From: an uncultured Oscillospiraceae bacterium
GTDB taxonomy: Bacteria > Bacillota > Clostridia > Oscillospirales > Acutalibacteraceae
DNA: 37,979 bases
Reading direction: 5' to 3'
NCBI GenBank assembly: GCA_900546265.1
Contig: URCA01000036.1
Coordinates: 1-37,979 of the forward strand
The first letter of the stretch is position 1; every line of letters begins with the position of its first letter. The notes below the pieces were generated by a model that was not told where the DNA came from, searched no databases, and saw only the letters and a program-made list of their open reading frames with translations. The translations under genes and the position numbers were made by a program. Below are positions 25,278 through 35,467 of this stretch, in pieces.

Positions 25278-25306
25278 ATGATAGTATAACACGCGGGTTT
25301 TGTCAA
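25278..25306 (-). promoter_or_regulatory. Predicted promoter of the antisense RNA
   Basis: On the minus strand TTGACA (25301-25306) and TATCAT (25278-25283) are exactly 17 bases apart; a TATACT overlaps the spacer. No minus-strand gene follows, only the antisense RNA and its terminator. Confidence 0.75.
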
Positions 25307-25375
25307 GGGGCGGCAAGCCTTAAAGCGCTGCTGCGATCCAAAAGAGTATAGTTAATTTTTAATTTTTTCTTAATT

Positions 25376-25409
25376 ATTGCCATTGGAATGTATACATTCC
25401 AATGGCAAT
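25376..25409. promoter_or_regulatory. Perfect 34-bp palindrome upstream of a small unknown gene
   Basis: ATTGCCATTGGAATGTA (25376-25392) is followed directly by its exact complement (25393-25409). No T run follows on either strand, so it is not a terminator. It lies 58 bases before the gene at 25468, in an AT-rich stretch, and is a candidate operator or recombination site. Confidence 0.7.
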
Positions 25410-25467
25410 TCATGATCTGTGGTAAAACCAAGGAGGTGCACAAGAAAAAGAAAGGAAGATGAGCTTT

Positions 25468-25713
25468 ATGAACGAGAACGGGCCGGAATGCGGCTACCTG
25501 GAACAGGAATTCAGCAGACTGCCTGAAAAAGCACAGCGGGCCGTCTGCTGGGTGCTTGAAAACAAAAGCATGGCCGACCAATTCGCACGGGGGGAAAAGC
25601 TGACGGATCGAGCCGTAAAAGACATGGCGAGGAAAGCCCTGGAAAAAGAAGACTATCTCCTGCTGGCGCTGGTCTGTTATAAAAAGTGGAAAGACGATAA
25701 CGCGGGCGGGTAA
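25468..25713 (+). CDS. Small hypothetical protein (81 aa)
   Basis: I do not recognise this family. The product is a soluble, mostly helical, charged protein without a signal peptide or membrane segment; it contains FSRLPEKAQRAVCWVLENKS and ends KKWKDDNAGG. AAAGGAAG lies nine bases before the ATG at 25468; an in-frame ATG at 25459 directly abuts that site. A stronger AAGGAGG lies at 25430-25436, too far to serve either. It lies between the 34-bp palindrome and the promoter of the activase gene. Coding is supported by the ribosome site and normal amino-acid composition only. Confidence 0.6.
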   Translation: MNENGPECGYLEQEFSRLPEKAQRAVCWVLENKSMADQFARGEKLTDRAVKDMARKALEKEDYLLLALVCYKKWKDDNAGG

Positions 25714-25740
25714 TTGGAGGCGCTTCCCCAAGTCTTTCCC

Positions 25741-25769
25741 TTGCTCTTTTTCGCCCGAAATGCTATAAT
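25741..25769 (+). promoter_or_regulatory. Predicted promoter of the dehydratase-activase gene
   Basis: TTGCTC (25741-25746) and TATAAT (25764-25769) are 17 bases apart. The predicted start is near 25776. Confidence 0.8.
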
Positions 25770-25773
25770 AAAG

Positions 25774-25824
25774 GGAATCGTCCGCCGGGCCTGGGGTTCG
25801 GCGGAGGGGGATTCTCGATTTTTT
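25774..25824 (+). promoter_or_regulatory. Terminator-like hairpin in the activase leader
   Basis: GAATC and CCGCCG (25775-25787) pair with CGGCGG and GATTC (25799-25814), followed after four bases by T6 (25819-25824). It lies between the promoter and the start codon, so it looks like an attenuator. A second short stem (GGCCGG/CCGGCC, 25825-25840) follows it. Confidence 0.5.
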
Positions 25825-25863
25825 GGCCGGGCTGCCGGCCTTTCATAACAGGAGGCACATGTT

Positions 25864-28818
25864 TTGCGTATAGGAATCGACATCGGCTCCACCACCGTCA
25901 AGGTGGTGGTGCTGGACGACAGCGACCGGACCATATTCAAAACCTACGAACGCCACATGTCCAAGGTGCGGGAGAAGACCGCCGAGATGCTGGAGCGGCT
26001 GACCGATACCCTGGGCGGGCAGGAGGTGCAGGTGGCGATCACCGGCTCCGCCGGCCTGGGGGTGGCAAATGCCTCCGGCATCGAATTCGTTCAGGAGGTT
26101 TTTGCCACCGCGGGGGCGGTGGAGCGCTTCATCCCCGACACCGACGTGGTGGTGGAGCTGGGCGGCGAGGACGCCAAAATCATTTTCCTGACCGGCGGGC
26201 TGGAGGAGCGGATGAACGGCTCCTGCGCCGGGGGCACCGGGGCCTTCATCGACCAGATGGCCACCCTGCTGAACATCACCGCCGACGAGCTGGACGCGCT
26301 CAGCCTCCAGCATGAGAAGCTGTACGCCATCGCGTCCCGCTGCGGCGTGTTTGCCAAATCGGATATACAGCCCCTGCTCAACCAGGGCGCGCAGAAGGCC
26401 GACATCGCGGCCAGCATTTTCCAGGCGGTGGTCAACCAGACGGTGGCCGGCCTGGCGCAGGGGCGGGAAATCAAGGGCAAGGTGCTGTTCCTGGGCGGTC
26501 CGCTCTTCTTCCTGAAGGGCCTGCGGGAGCGGTTTGTGGACACCCTGAAGCTGGACGAGGAGCACGCCGTGTTCCCCGACAACGCCGACGTGTTCGTGGC
26601 GGTGGGGGCGGCCTGCTACGCGGAGAACACCGAGCCGGTGCGCTTCGAGGAGTTGATGGCCCGCATCCAGGACGCCTCGGCCCAGAAGAACACCACCAAC
26701 ACCATGCCTCCCCTCTTCGCCTCCGACGAGGAGTACGAGGCCTTTGCCGCCCGGCACGCGGCGGCTTGCCCGCCCCCCATGGACGCGGACGGCTACACGG
26801 GGGACGCCTATCTCGGCGTGGACGCCGGATCCACCACCACCAAGGTGGCGCTGGTCTCTCCGGACGGCGGGCTGCTGTACACCTATTACGCCTCCAACCA
26901 GGGCAATCCCGTCCAAGTGGTGCTGGAGCAGCTGAAGGAAATCTACCGCCGCTTCGGCGACCGGGTGGTCATCCGGGGCAGCGCGGCCACCGGCTACGGC
27001 GAGGAGCTGGTGAAAAACGCGTTTCACATCGACCTGGGGCTGGTGGAGACGGTGGCCCATTACCGGGCGGCCCGGCATTTCAGCCCGCAGGTGGATTTCA
27101 TCATCGACATCGGCGGGCAGGACATGAAATGCTTCAAGGTGCGGGGCGGCGCCATCGACAGCATCCTGCTCAACGAGGCCTGCTCCTCTGGATGCGGCTC
27201 CTTCATTGAGACCTTTGCCAAGGCGCTGGGCTATGACATCGCGACCTTCTCGAAGCTGGGGCTGCGGGCGGAAAAGCCGGTGGATCTCGGCTCTCGCTGC
27301 ACGGTGTTCATGAACTCCTCGGTCAAGCAGGCCCAGAAGGAGGGCGCGGGGGTGGACGACATCTCCGCCGGCCTGTCCATCAGCATCGTCAAAAACGCGA
27401 TTTACAAGGTCATCCGCGCCGCCGACCCGGCCGAGCTGGGGCAGCACATCGTGGTGCAGGGCGGCACCTTCCTCAACGACGCGGTGCTGCGCAGCTTCGA
27501 GCTGGAGCTGGGCGCCGAGGTCGTGCGGCCCACCATCGCGGGCATCATGGGCGCGTACGGCGCGGCCCTGGCCGCCCGGGACGCGGCGGCGGCCGGCCGG
27601 CTGGAAGGGGAGCGTTCCGGCGTCCTCACGCCGGAGGAGCTGAAGGATTTTGTCCATACGGCGAAATCCAGCCAGTGCGGCCTGTGCGGCAACCACTGCC
27701 AGCTGACCATCAACTCCTTCGGCGGCAACCGGCGGTTCATTTCGGGCAACCGGTGCGAGCGCCCGCTGGGCAAAGGCAAGCAGAAGGACGTTCCCAACCT
27801 GTATAAATGGAAATACGATTACATCCGCTCCCTGCAGGGCGGGGAGAACCGGCGGGGGCGCATCGGCATCCCCCTGGGGCTCAACCTGTATGAAAACCTG
27901 CCTTTCTGGCACGCGTTTTTCACCACTCTGGGCTATGAGGTGGTGCTGTCTCCCGAGTCCAACCGGGAGCTGTACGCCTGCGGGCAGCACACCATCCCGT
28001 CGGACACGGTGTGCTATCCGGCCAAGCTGATGCACGGGCATGTGGAAAAGCTGCTGGAAATGGGGGTGGACGCCATCTTCTACCCCTGCCTGCCCTACAA
28101 TTTCGACGAGGAGCGGGGCGACAACCATTATAACTGTCCGGTGGTGGCCTATTATCCCGAGCTGCTGGCGGCCAACGTGGCGCAGCTGTCCGAAATCCGG
28201 TATATGACCCCGTATTTCGGCATTCACCGGCCGAAGGACTTCGCCAAAAAGGCGGCGGAATACTTTGGGCAGGAGCTGCATCTCCCGGCCGCGGAAATCA
28301 AAAAAGCGGCCAAGGCGGCCTACGCCGCCCATGACGCGTACATGCAGGCCATCCGCCAGAAGGGCGAGGAAATGGTCGCCTACGCCAGACAGAACGGCAA
28401 GCGGATCATTGTGCTGTCCGGCCGGCCTTACCACATCGACCCGGAAATCAATCACGGCATCGACGGCCTGATCGCCTCCTTCGGCCTGGTGGTGGTGACC
28501 GAGGACGCGGTGGCCCACCTGGGCCAGAAGAAGCCGGTGCAGGTGCTCAACCAGTGGACGTACCACAGCCGGCTGTACGCCGCCGCCGAATACGTCACCA
28601 CCCAGCCGGATATGCAGCTGGTGCAGCTGGTGTCCTTCGGGTGCGGCATTGACGCCATCACCACCGACGAGGTGCGCGCCATCCTGGAGCGGGGCGGCAA
28701 GCTCTACACCCAGCTGAAGATCGACGAAATCAACAACCTGGGCGCGGTGAAAATCCGTATCCGCAGCCTGCTGGCCGCCATGGACGCGCGCGAGGACGCG
28801 CCGGCCGACGCGGGCTGA
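25864..28818 (+). CDS. 2-hydroxyacyl-CoA dehydratase activase, tandem-ASKHA type with DUF2229
   Basis: A 984-residue protein with two ATPase domains of the BcrAD/BadFG (HgdC) family in tandem: the first begins MRIGIDIGSTTVKVVVLDDS and has NGSCAGGTGAF; the second begins YLGVDAGSTTTKVALVS near residue 318 and has NEACSSGCGSF. Such ATPases use ATP to drive low-potential electrons from a 4Fe-4S cluster into acyl-CoA dehydratases. A Cys-rich segment (CGLCGNHCQL) precedes a C-terminal DUF2229-type domain (GIPLGLNLYENLPFWHAFFT). The start is TTG at 25864, with AGGAGG nine bases upstream; the ATG at 25859 is out of frame and stops at once. In many clostridia this protein is longer and includes the segment encoded here by the next gene. 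The physiological partner is unknown. Confidence 0.9.
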   Translation: MRIGIDIGSTTVKVVVLDDSDRTIFKTYERHMSKVREKTAEMLERLTDTLGGQEVQVAITGSAGLGVANASGIEFVQEVFATAGAVERFIPDTDVVVELGGEDAKIIFLTGGLEERMNGSCAGGTGAFIDQMATLLNITADELDALSLQHEKLYAIASRCGVFAKSDIQPLLNQGAQKADIAASIFQAVVNQTVAGLAQGREIKGKVLFLGGPLFFLKGLRERFVDTLKLDEEHAVFPDNADVFVAVGAACYAENTEPVRFEELMARIQDASAQKNTTNTMPPLFASDEEYEAFAARHAAACPPPMDADGYTGDAYLGVDAGSTTTKVALVSPDGGLLYTYYASNQGNPVQVVLEQLKEIYRRFGDRVVIRGSAATGYGEELVKNAFHIDLGLVETVAHYRAARHFSPQVDFIIDIGGQDMKCFKVRGGAIDSILLNEACSSGCGSFIETFAKALGYDIATFSKLGLRAEKPVDLGSRCTVFMNSSVKQAQKEGAGVDDISAGLSISIVKNAIYKVIRAADPAELGQHIVVQGGTFLNDAVLRSFELELGAEVVRPTIAGIMGAYGAALAARDAAAAGRLEGERSGVLTPEELKDFVHTAKSSQCGLCGNHCQLTINSFGGNRRFISGNRCERPLGKGKQKDVPNLYKWKYDYIRSLQGGENRRGRIGIPLGLNLYENLPFWHAFFTTLGYEVVLSPESNRELYACGQHTIPSDTVCYPAKLMHGHVEKLLEMGVDAIFYPCLPYNFDEERGDNHYNCPVVAYYPELLAANVAQLSEIRYMTPYFGIHRPKDFAKKAAEYFGQELHLPAAEIKKAAKAAYAAHDAYMQAIRQKGEEMVAYARQNGKRIIVLSGRPYHIDPEINHGIDGLIASFGLVVVTEDAVAHLGQKKPVQVLNQWTYHSRLYAAAEYVTTQPDMQLVQLVSFGCGIDAITTDEVRAILERGGKLYTQLKIDEINNLGAVKIRIRSLLAAMDAREDAPADAG

Positions 28819-28876
28819 GGGGCCGGAACGAGGTCCCGCATTTTGAGACAACGATCCCATGGAAAGGAAACAACGT

Positions 28877-30205
<1,329 letters not shown>

Positions 30206-30262
30206 ACGGCGGCTTTCATAATTGACGCCTCTGCGGGTAACACTACCGGAGAGGTGATCGCG

Positions 30263-31009
30263 ATGAGCCAGACGAACACAAATACCAACGGCGAGACGCC
30301 GGAGGAGGCCGCCTCCCTGCAGGGGCAGCTGAAGGACGTGGTGGAAAACGGGGCGGTGACCACCAATGACGGCCGGCATACCATCCACTGCCTGACCATT
30401 ATTGGGCAAATCGAGGGGCATTACGCCCTGCCCCAGGAAAACAAGACCACCAAATACGAGCACGTCATCCCGCAGCTGGTGGCCATCGAGGAAAGCCAGG
30501 AGATCGAGGGCCTGCTTATCCTGCTCAACACCGTGGGCGGCGACATCGAGGCGGGGCTGGCCCTGGCGGAACTGATCGCCGGAATGACCAAGCCCACGGT
30601 GTCCCTGGTGCTGGGCGGCGGGCATTCCATCGGGGTGCCCCTGGCGGTGGCGGCCAAGAAGTCGTTCATCGCTTCCACGGCCACCATGACCATCCATCCC
30701 GTGCGCATCAACGGCCTGGTGCTGGGCGTGCCCCAGGCCTTCACGTATTTTCAGCGGATGCAGGAGCGGATTACCACCTTCGTCACGTCCAACTCCCATA
30801 TGTCCCCCAAACGGTTCACCGAGCTGTGCATGAACACCGACGAGCTGGCCACCGACGTGGGCAGCGTGCTGGACGGGGAGGACGCGGTGAAGGAGGGCCT
30901 CATCGACGGGCTGGGAAGCCTGTCGGACGCCATCGGCGCGCTCAATACCATGATCGACGAGAACCGGGCGAAGCAGACGGAGGAACCCGCCGCCCACCCG
31001 GCCGACTGA
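30263..31009 (+). CDS. tepA: ClpP-fold serine peptidase, TepA/YmfB type
   Basis: A 248-residue member of the ClpP/crotonase-like peptidases. The visible motifs are LNTVGGDIEAGLALAELI, then LGGGHSIGVPLA with the likely nucleophile Ser, and MTIHPVRING with the likely His. The ATG at 30263 is preceded by GAGAGGTGATC; an upstream in-frame GTG is part of that site. In Bacillus the orthologous gene (tepA, also ymfB) lies directly before spoIIIE, as here, and its product has been linked to protein translocation or spore-related proteolysis. It lies 55 bases before ftsK and is probably co-transcribed with it. Confidence 0.9.
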   Translation: MSQTNTNTNGETPEEAASLQGQLKDVVENGAVTTNDGRHTIHCLTIIGQIEGHYALPQENKTTKYEHVIPQLVAIEESQEIEGLLILLNTVGGDIEAGLALAELIAGMTKPTVSLVLGGGHSIGVPLAVAAKKSFIASTATMTIHPVRINGLVLGVPQAFTYFQRMQERITTFVTSNSHMSPKRFTELCMNTDELATDVGSVLDGEDAVKEGLIDGLGSLSDAIGALNTMIDENRAKQTEEPAAHPAD

Positions 31010-31064
31010 CGCCGGAATTCCGGCCCGCGGAAGCGGGCACATTACATAATCGAGGGGTTTGTCC

Positions 31065-33527
31065 ATGGCGCAGAGAAAAACCACAACCAAATCGCGGCCC
31101 TCCTCCGCCAAAGCGGAGGCCAACAGCCGCAAAAAGGGGAAGCCGACGGCCGAGCAGGCCAGCGCCCGGCATCAGGTCGCGGCCATCCTGCTGTTTTTCG
31201 GCGCCCTGCTGCTGCTGGCTCTCGTGCTTATTCCCGGGGCCAGCCTGTGGGGGCAGCTGCACAAGCTGCTGCTGGGGCTGTTCGGCATCTGCGCGTTCGT
31301 GCTGCCGGTGCTGATGGGGTATATCGCGGTCATCGCCGCCATGGAAAAGCCCATCGGCAGCATCAGCTCCAAGCTGTGGCAGTGCGTGCTGCTGCTGGTG
31401 ATGCTGGGCAGCGCCATCTACATATGCACCACCTCGCCGGAGGGGATCAATTACTTCAAGGCCATCGGCCAGGGCTATATGGACGGCATCGCCCTGCACA
31501 GCGGCGGGGTGCTCGGGGTGCTGCTGGGCTACCCGCTGGAATACGCCTTCACCGACCTGGGGGCGAAAATCATCATTTTTCTGCTCATCGGCATGTTCCT
31601 GATGCTGGTGACCGGCACCACCATCCTGTCCCTGTTCCGCACCGCCTATAAGCCGGTGAAAAAGACCAGGGAATCCATCGAGACGGCCATGTCCGTGTCC
31701 GCCGAGCGGCGGCAGCGCAGGGCCGCGCCCATCGACATCGACCTGGGCGACGGGTATGAGGAGGAGCCGGCGAAGCCCGGCCGCCGCAAGGCCGCGCCCC
31801 CCGCCCCCCTGCCCGAGACGGCACAGGAGCTTTCGCCCGAACAGCCGCCTGTCAAGTCGGACAAGCTGGCGGCGCTGGAAAAGGCGGCCCGGGACATTCA
31901 GGCGCAGGAAGAAGCCCCGCCCCCCAAGCTGGACGACATCCTGAAGGCCAAGGAGAAGCCGGGGGAGGACAAGCCGGATAAGGCGGCCAAGACCGGGTTC
32001 GCCCCGCCCACCCAGACCTCCCTGTTTCCCGAGGAGGAGGACGGCTACCGCTATCCGCCCATGTCCCTGCTGGACGAGCCCAAGGCGGCCAACGACGCGG
32101 CCGGCGAGCTGGATGTGCAGGGGCTGTCCAAGCTGCTGGTGGGCACCCTCAAGGACTTCGGCGTGAGCACCAGGGTCATTGACGTCACCCGCGGCCCCTC
32201 GGTCACCCGGTTCGAGCTGGAGCCCAGCGCCGGGGTGAAGATCAGCCGGATCACCGGCCTGGCGGACGACATCGCCCTCAGGCTCGCCACCACCGGGGTG
32301 CGCATCGAGGCCCCCATTCCCAACAAGGCGGCCGTGGGCATCGAGGTGCCCAACAAGAGCCGCAAGGTGGTCTGCCTCAGGGAACTGCTGGATACCACCG
32401 AGTTTTCCTGCGCCAAGGGCAAGCTGACGGTGGCCCTGGGCAAGGATATCGAAGGCAAAATCATCCTGGCGGACCTCGCCAAAATGCCCCATCTGCTCAT
32501 CGCCGGCACCACCGGATCGGGCAAATCGGTGTGCACCAACTCGATGATCCAGTCGGTGCTCTACCGGGCGTCGCCCAAGGAAGTCAAGATCATGCTCATC
32601 GACCCCAAGCAGGTGGAATTTGGGATTTACAACGGCATCCCCCACCTGCTGGTGCCGGTGGTCACCGACCCGCGCAAGGCGGCGGGGGCCCTGGGCTGGG
32701 CCGTCAACGAGATGCTGGGCCGGTACAAGACCTTTGCCGAGAACAACGTGCGGGATCTCCAGTCCTACAACGCCCTGGCCCGCAAGAGCGACACCCTCAA
32801 AGAGCTGCCGCTTATTCTCATCGTCATTGACGAGCTGGCCGACCTGATGATGGCCGCGGCCAGCGAGGTGGAGGATTCCATCATACGCCTGGCTCAGATG
32901 GCCCGGGCGGCGGGGATGCATATGGTCATCGCCACCCAGCGCCCCTCAGTGGATGTCATCACCGGCCTCATCAAGGCCAACATTCCCTCCCGCCTGGCGC
33001 TGACCGTGGCGTCGGCGGTGGACTCCCGCACCATCCTGGACGCCGGCGGGGCGGAGAAGCTGCTGGGCTACGGCGATATGCTGTTCATGCCGGTGGGCCA
33101 GCCCAAGCCTCTGCGGGTGCAGGGCTGCTTCGTGACCAACCGGGAAGTGGAATCGGTGGTGGATTTCCTCAAGAACACCGAAAAGCAGGAATACGACCAG
33201 CAGATCATCGACGAAATCGAGCGCCAGGCCGCGGCCAGCGGCAAAACCTCCGGCAAGGGCGGCGGGGACGACCTGGGCGACGGGGACGAGGACGACATGC
33301 TGCCCCAGGCCATCGAGGCGGTGGTGGAGGCGGGCATGGCCTCCACCTCCATGCTCCAGCGGCGGCTGCGCCTGGGCTATGCCCGGGCTGGCCGGATTAT
33401 GGACCAGCTCGAGGAGCGGCACATCATCGGGCCGCATGAGGGCAGCAAGCCCCGCCAGGTGCTGATCACCCGTCAGCAATGGCAGGAAATGAGCCTCAGC
33501 CGCGAGGACGGCGACGAGGAATCCTAG
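31065..33527 (+). CDS. ftsK: DNA translocase FtsK/SpoIIIE
   Basis: An 820-residue septal DNA pump that moves chromosomes at division and sporulation. The N-terminus is Lys/Arg-rich and is followed by four hydrophobic helices (about residues 40-190), then a Pro/Ala/Glu/Lys-rich linker (about 200-330). The motor follows, with Walker A GTTGSGKS near residue 481 and Walker B LILIVIDELADLM near 582. A C-terminal winged-helix gamma domain (STSMLQRRLRLGYARAGRIM) reads polarity sequences in DNA. The start ATG at 31065 has GAGGGG seven bases upstream; an in-frame TTG at 31059 is less likely. Length and architecture are normal. Confidence 0.97.
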   Translation: MAQRKTTTKSRPSSAKAEANSRKKGKPTAEQASARHQVAAILLFFGALLLLALVLIPGASLWGQLHKLLLGLFGICAFVLPVLMGYIAVIAAMEKPIGSISSKLWQCVLLLVMLGSAIYICTTSPEGINYFKAIGQGYMDGIALHSGGVLGVLLGYPLEYAFTDLGAKIIIFLLIGMFLMLVTGTTILSLFRTAYKPVKKTRESIETAMSVSAERRQRRAAPIDIDLGDGYEEEPAKPGRRKAAPPAPLPETAQELSPEQPPVKSDKLAALEKAARDIQAQEEAPPPKLDDILKAKEKPGEDKPDKAAKTGFAPPTQTSLFPEEEDGYRYPPMSLLDEPKAANDAAGELDVQGLSKLLVGTLKDFGVSTRVIDVTRGPSVTRFELEPSAGVKISRITGLADDIALRLATTGVRIEAPIPNKAAVGIEVPNKSRKVVCLRELLDTTEFSCAKGKLTVALGKDIEGKIILADLAKMPHLLIAGTTGSGKSVCTNSMIQSVLYRASPKEVKIMLIDPKQVEFGIYNGIPHLLVPVVTDPRKAAGALGWAVNEMLGRYKTFAENNVRDLQSYNALARKSDTLKELPLILIVIDELADLMMAAASEVEDSIIRLAQMARAAGMHMVIATQRPSVDVITGLIKANIPSRLALTVASAVDSRTILDAGGAEKLLGYGDMLFMPVGQPKPLRVQGCFVTNREVESVVDFLKNTEKQEYDQQIIDEIERQAAASGKTSGKGGGDDLGDGDEDDMLPQAIEAVVEAGMASTSMLQRRLRLGYARAGRIMDQLEERHIIGPHEGSKPRQVLITRQQWQEMSLSREDGDEES

Positions 33528-33535
33528 AATAACGA

Positions 33536-33579
33536 AAGAGGGAACGGCGCGAAGATAAGCTGTCGCGCCGTTCCCTCTT
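33536..33579. terminator. Terminator between ftsK and the secreted protease gene
   Basis: AAGAGGGAACGGCGCG (33536-33551) pairs perfectly with CGCGCCGTTCCCTCTT (33564-33579), a 16-bp stem lying between convergent genes. Confidence 0.85.
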
Positions 33580-33603
33580 CATATGTTTGTAAAAAGCATC
33601 TTG

Positions 33604-34950
33604 TTATGACCAAGAACCGTAGTTCGTTACCGTCCGATTCCCTCCATAGACGACAGACACATTAAGGGCATTCAAAACTCCATCGATTTTTAGGCAAAGA
33701 CCGTGGCTGTTGCTGTTTATTTTGGCAAATGTAATTCCCATCAGGCGCACTTTTTTATATCCAGGAACTCCAGAAGCGTCCGAATTGGCAAATCGGGTGC
33801 CGATAAAGGAACCGCTATCCCCGCCTTGTGTATTGTTGCTGATTTCAATCGCGGTGTAAGAATACCCATCCAAAGAAAAATTAAAATTCGCGTTCAAAAC
33901 AGTCCCTGTTGTAACCTGAGTTGTACGTGCCTGTCGAAATACGGATAATCCGGCAGTTATTTCTGCATTGCTATACTTAGAATCCAAGCAAGAGGGGGTG
34001 GACATACAGCATATACCGGTGATTTGTGTAGGGACGGCATAACCGAATTGTACAAACGCTTCGTCGTGATTATTCCCTCGACTCCCTTTTTGATACTTAC
34101 CTATTTCCTGATCGCCGCCGTTATACATCACTCTGTCTGTTTGAATAACATGGTAATTGGTTACAAATCCATATTGACCATTATCGTTTCGAACCGCATT
34201 GAAACCAATGCTGCCGTAAGATTTATTCAAATAAAACAATCCGAATTTATAGTAAACCTCTCCGCCAGGCAAAGAAATGACTGGTGAGGAGGCGCGTGGT
34301 GCAGGAACGGAGGTTGTCCCGTTGGGAGAATCCTTGCTTTGAGCCGATTCCAGAAGTTCTGGCAGGTCGTCGGTGAGGGCAAAATCGACAGCTTTTAAAT
34401 CGATATCCAAACGCTGCAGCAAAGCGATAATAGAATCCTGATAATCGGCGCATTCTGATTTAATATTTATAATGATTTTGTTTTTAACAACATCGATAAC
34501 AAAACTAGCGACACCGAGATTCCAAATCGAGTTGTCCGCGTTGATCGTATCCTGCATCTCCAAAAGATCGCTGTAGGCGTATTTGACAAGGTTTGTATCG
34601 ATATCGTTTTTGCGAATGATTTCCGCCATGGCGGTTGCGGCCGAGTCCTTTGAGGCCAGCATATTTTTGGACGATACGGTCACATTGACATGCAGTTTTC
34701 CTTGTTCATCGTAATAATGGCCTCCGAACTCCTTGGGATACAAAACTTCAGGAACGGCTTGTCCTTCTTTGTAAGAGACATCTTGCAGTTTCATGTTGGC
34801 GCCTTTGACTTGAAAATTATCTAGAATATTGCGGAATATTTCCACCTGGCCATATTCATTAACGGAAACGGTACTATCAGCGCCCACTGAAAAAAGACAA
34901 CAATTGATGATGAAAAGGATACAAGCAAGTATGGCGACTCTCTTTTTCAT
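33604..34950 (-). CDS. Secreted trypsin-like (S1 family) serine protease with pro-region
   Basis: A 448-residue protein with a cleavable signal peptide (MKKRVAILACILFIINCC then LFSVGAD). A pro-region of about 200 residues follows, and the protease domain starts around residue 235. The catalytic triad is visible: His267 in GFVTNYHV, Asp296 in NNHDEAFVQF and Ser379 in QGGDSGSF. Two Cys pairs may form disulfides. The pattern resembles streptogrisin/alpha-lytic-type proteases that self-activate. The ATG follows AGGGGAGA. It is clearly richer in A/T than the genes on both sides and is the last gene of an AT-rich island that also holds an ECF sigma factor and a membrane protein on the same strand, so it may be the output of that signalling pair. 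Substrate is unknown. Confidence 0.88.
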   Translation of the reverse strand: MKKRVAILACILFIINCCLFSVGADSTVSVNEYGQVEIFRNILDNFQVKGANMKLQDVSYKEGQAVPEVLYPKEFGGHYYDEQGKLHVNVTVSSKNMLASKDSAATAMAEIIRKNDIDTNLVKYAYSDLLEMQDTINADNSIWNLGVASFVIDVVKNKIIINIKSECADYQDSIIALLQRLDIDLKAVDFALTDDLPELLESAQSKDSPNGTTSVPAPRASSPVISLPGGEVYYKFGLFYLNKSYGSIGFNAVRNDNGQYGFVTNYHVIQTDRVMYNGGDQEIGKYQKGSRGNNHDEAFVQFGYAVPTQITGICCMSTPSCLDSKYSNAEITAGLSVFRQARTTQVTTGTVLNANFNFSLDGYSYTAIEISNNTQGGDSGSFIGTRFANSDASGVPGYKKVRLMGITFAKINSNSHGLCLKIDGVLNALNVSVVYGGNRTVTNYGSWS

Positions 34951-35035
34951 TTTGTCTCCCCTTTCTCATGTCTCACACAGAAGCTTTACCCAATTCGAAT
35001 AGAATAATCTTTTTATAATCGCCCCCAAATATAAT

Positions 35036-35096
35036 AAACGCGTTCGATTCTAACTCCTTCTCTTCTACATCAGCAGACGGATCATCGAACGCGTTT
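35036..35096 (-). terminator. Long-loop inverted repeat after the sigma-factor unit
   Basis: AAACGCGTTCGAT (35036-35048) pairs with ATCGAACGCGTTT (35084-35096), a perfect 13-bp stem with a 35-base loop. On the minus strand TTTATTATATTT follows, a weak U tract. It may end the sigma/membrane-protein transcript or form part of the control region of the protease gene; the 160-base gap 34951-35110 shows no other feature. Confidence 0.55.
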
Positions 35097-35110
35097 TGTT
35101 GGCAGTATCC

Positions 35111-35467
35111 TTATTTCATTTTTTTAGTCCGGAAATATTTCCTGAAACAAAAAATGGCGATACACATCAAACCGATGGAAAGCAAGCCGCATAGAACGAT
35201 AATAAAGGGGGAAAAAGAACTTTGACTGCACAGTTCCACGTCTTTTCTCATATGATCGCATACGAGACATATCGTAATCAGACTTGTGGCGCAGAAGGCC
35301 GTCAGTACGCCTATTATACAGACGAGTCTTTTAACAAGCGTTTTTTTCCGGCTTTGAAGCAAAGGGAGCCCCAGTTTGCGTTCCATTTCCAATAGGTTTC
35401 TTTCTGGCAGCTTAATAGAACCGCGTATCACTCTTTTGACATGTTTCATCTGTTTGCTATCCCTCAT
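35111..35467 (-). CDS. Two-helix membrane protein, possible anti-sigma factor
   Basis: A 118-residue protein with a basic N-terminal cytoplasmic part (about 45 residues) and two transmembrane helices (about 48-68, LVCIIGVLTAFCATSLITIC, and about 86-107), ending in Arg/Lys. The short loop between them holds two Cys. No zinc-binding anti-sigma motif (His-x3-Cys-x2-Cys) is present, so membership of known anti-sigma families is not shown. Its ATG at 35467 lies inside the end of the sigma gene (11-base overlap); an internal ATG at 35449 with GAGG upstream is an alternative start. The overlap suggests translational coupling. The anti-sigma role is inference from position and topology. Confidence 0.65.
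   Translation of the reverse strand: MRDSKQMKHVKRVIRGSIKLPERNLLEMERKLGLPLLQSRKKTLVKRLVCIIGVLTAFCATSLITICLVCDHMRKDVELCSQSSFSPFIIVLCGLLSIGLMCIAIFCFRKYFRTKKMK

Noticed and set aside
25431..25465. A mini-frame starting GTG at 25436 after AAGGAGG (eight residues, Lys-rich)
   Set aside because: The start codon overlaps the ribosome site, so it cannot be initiated from it; more likely a chance match.
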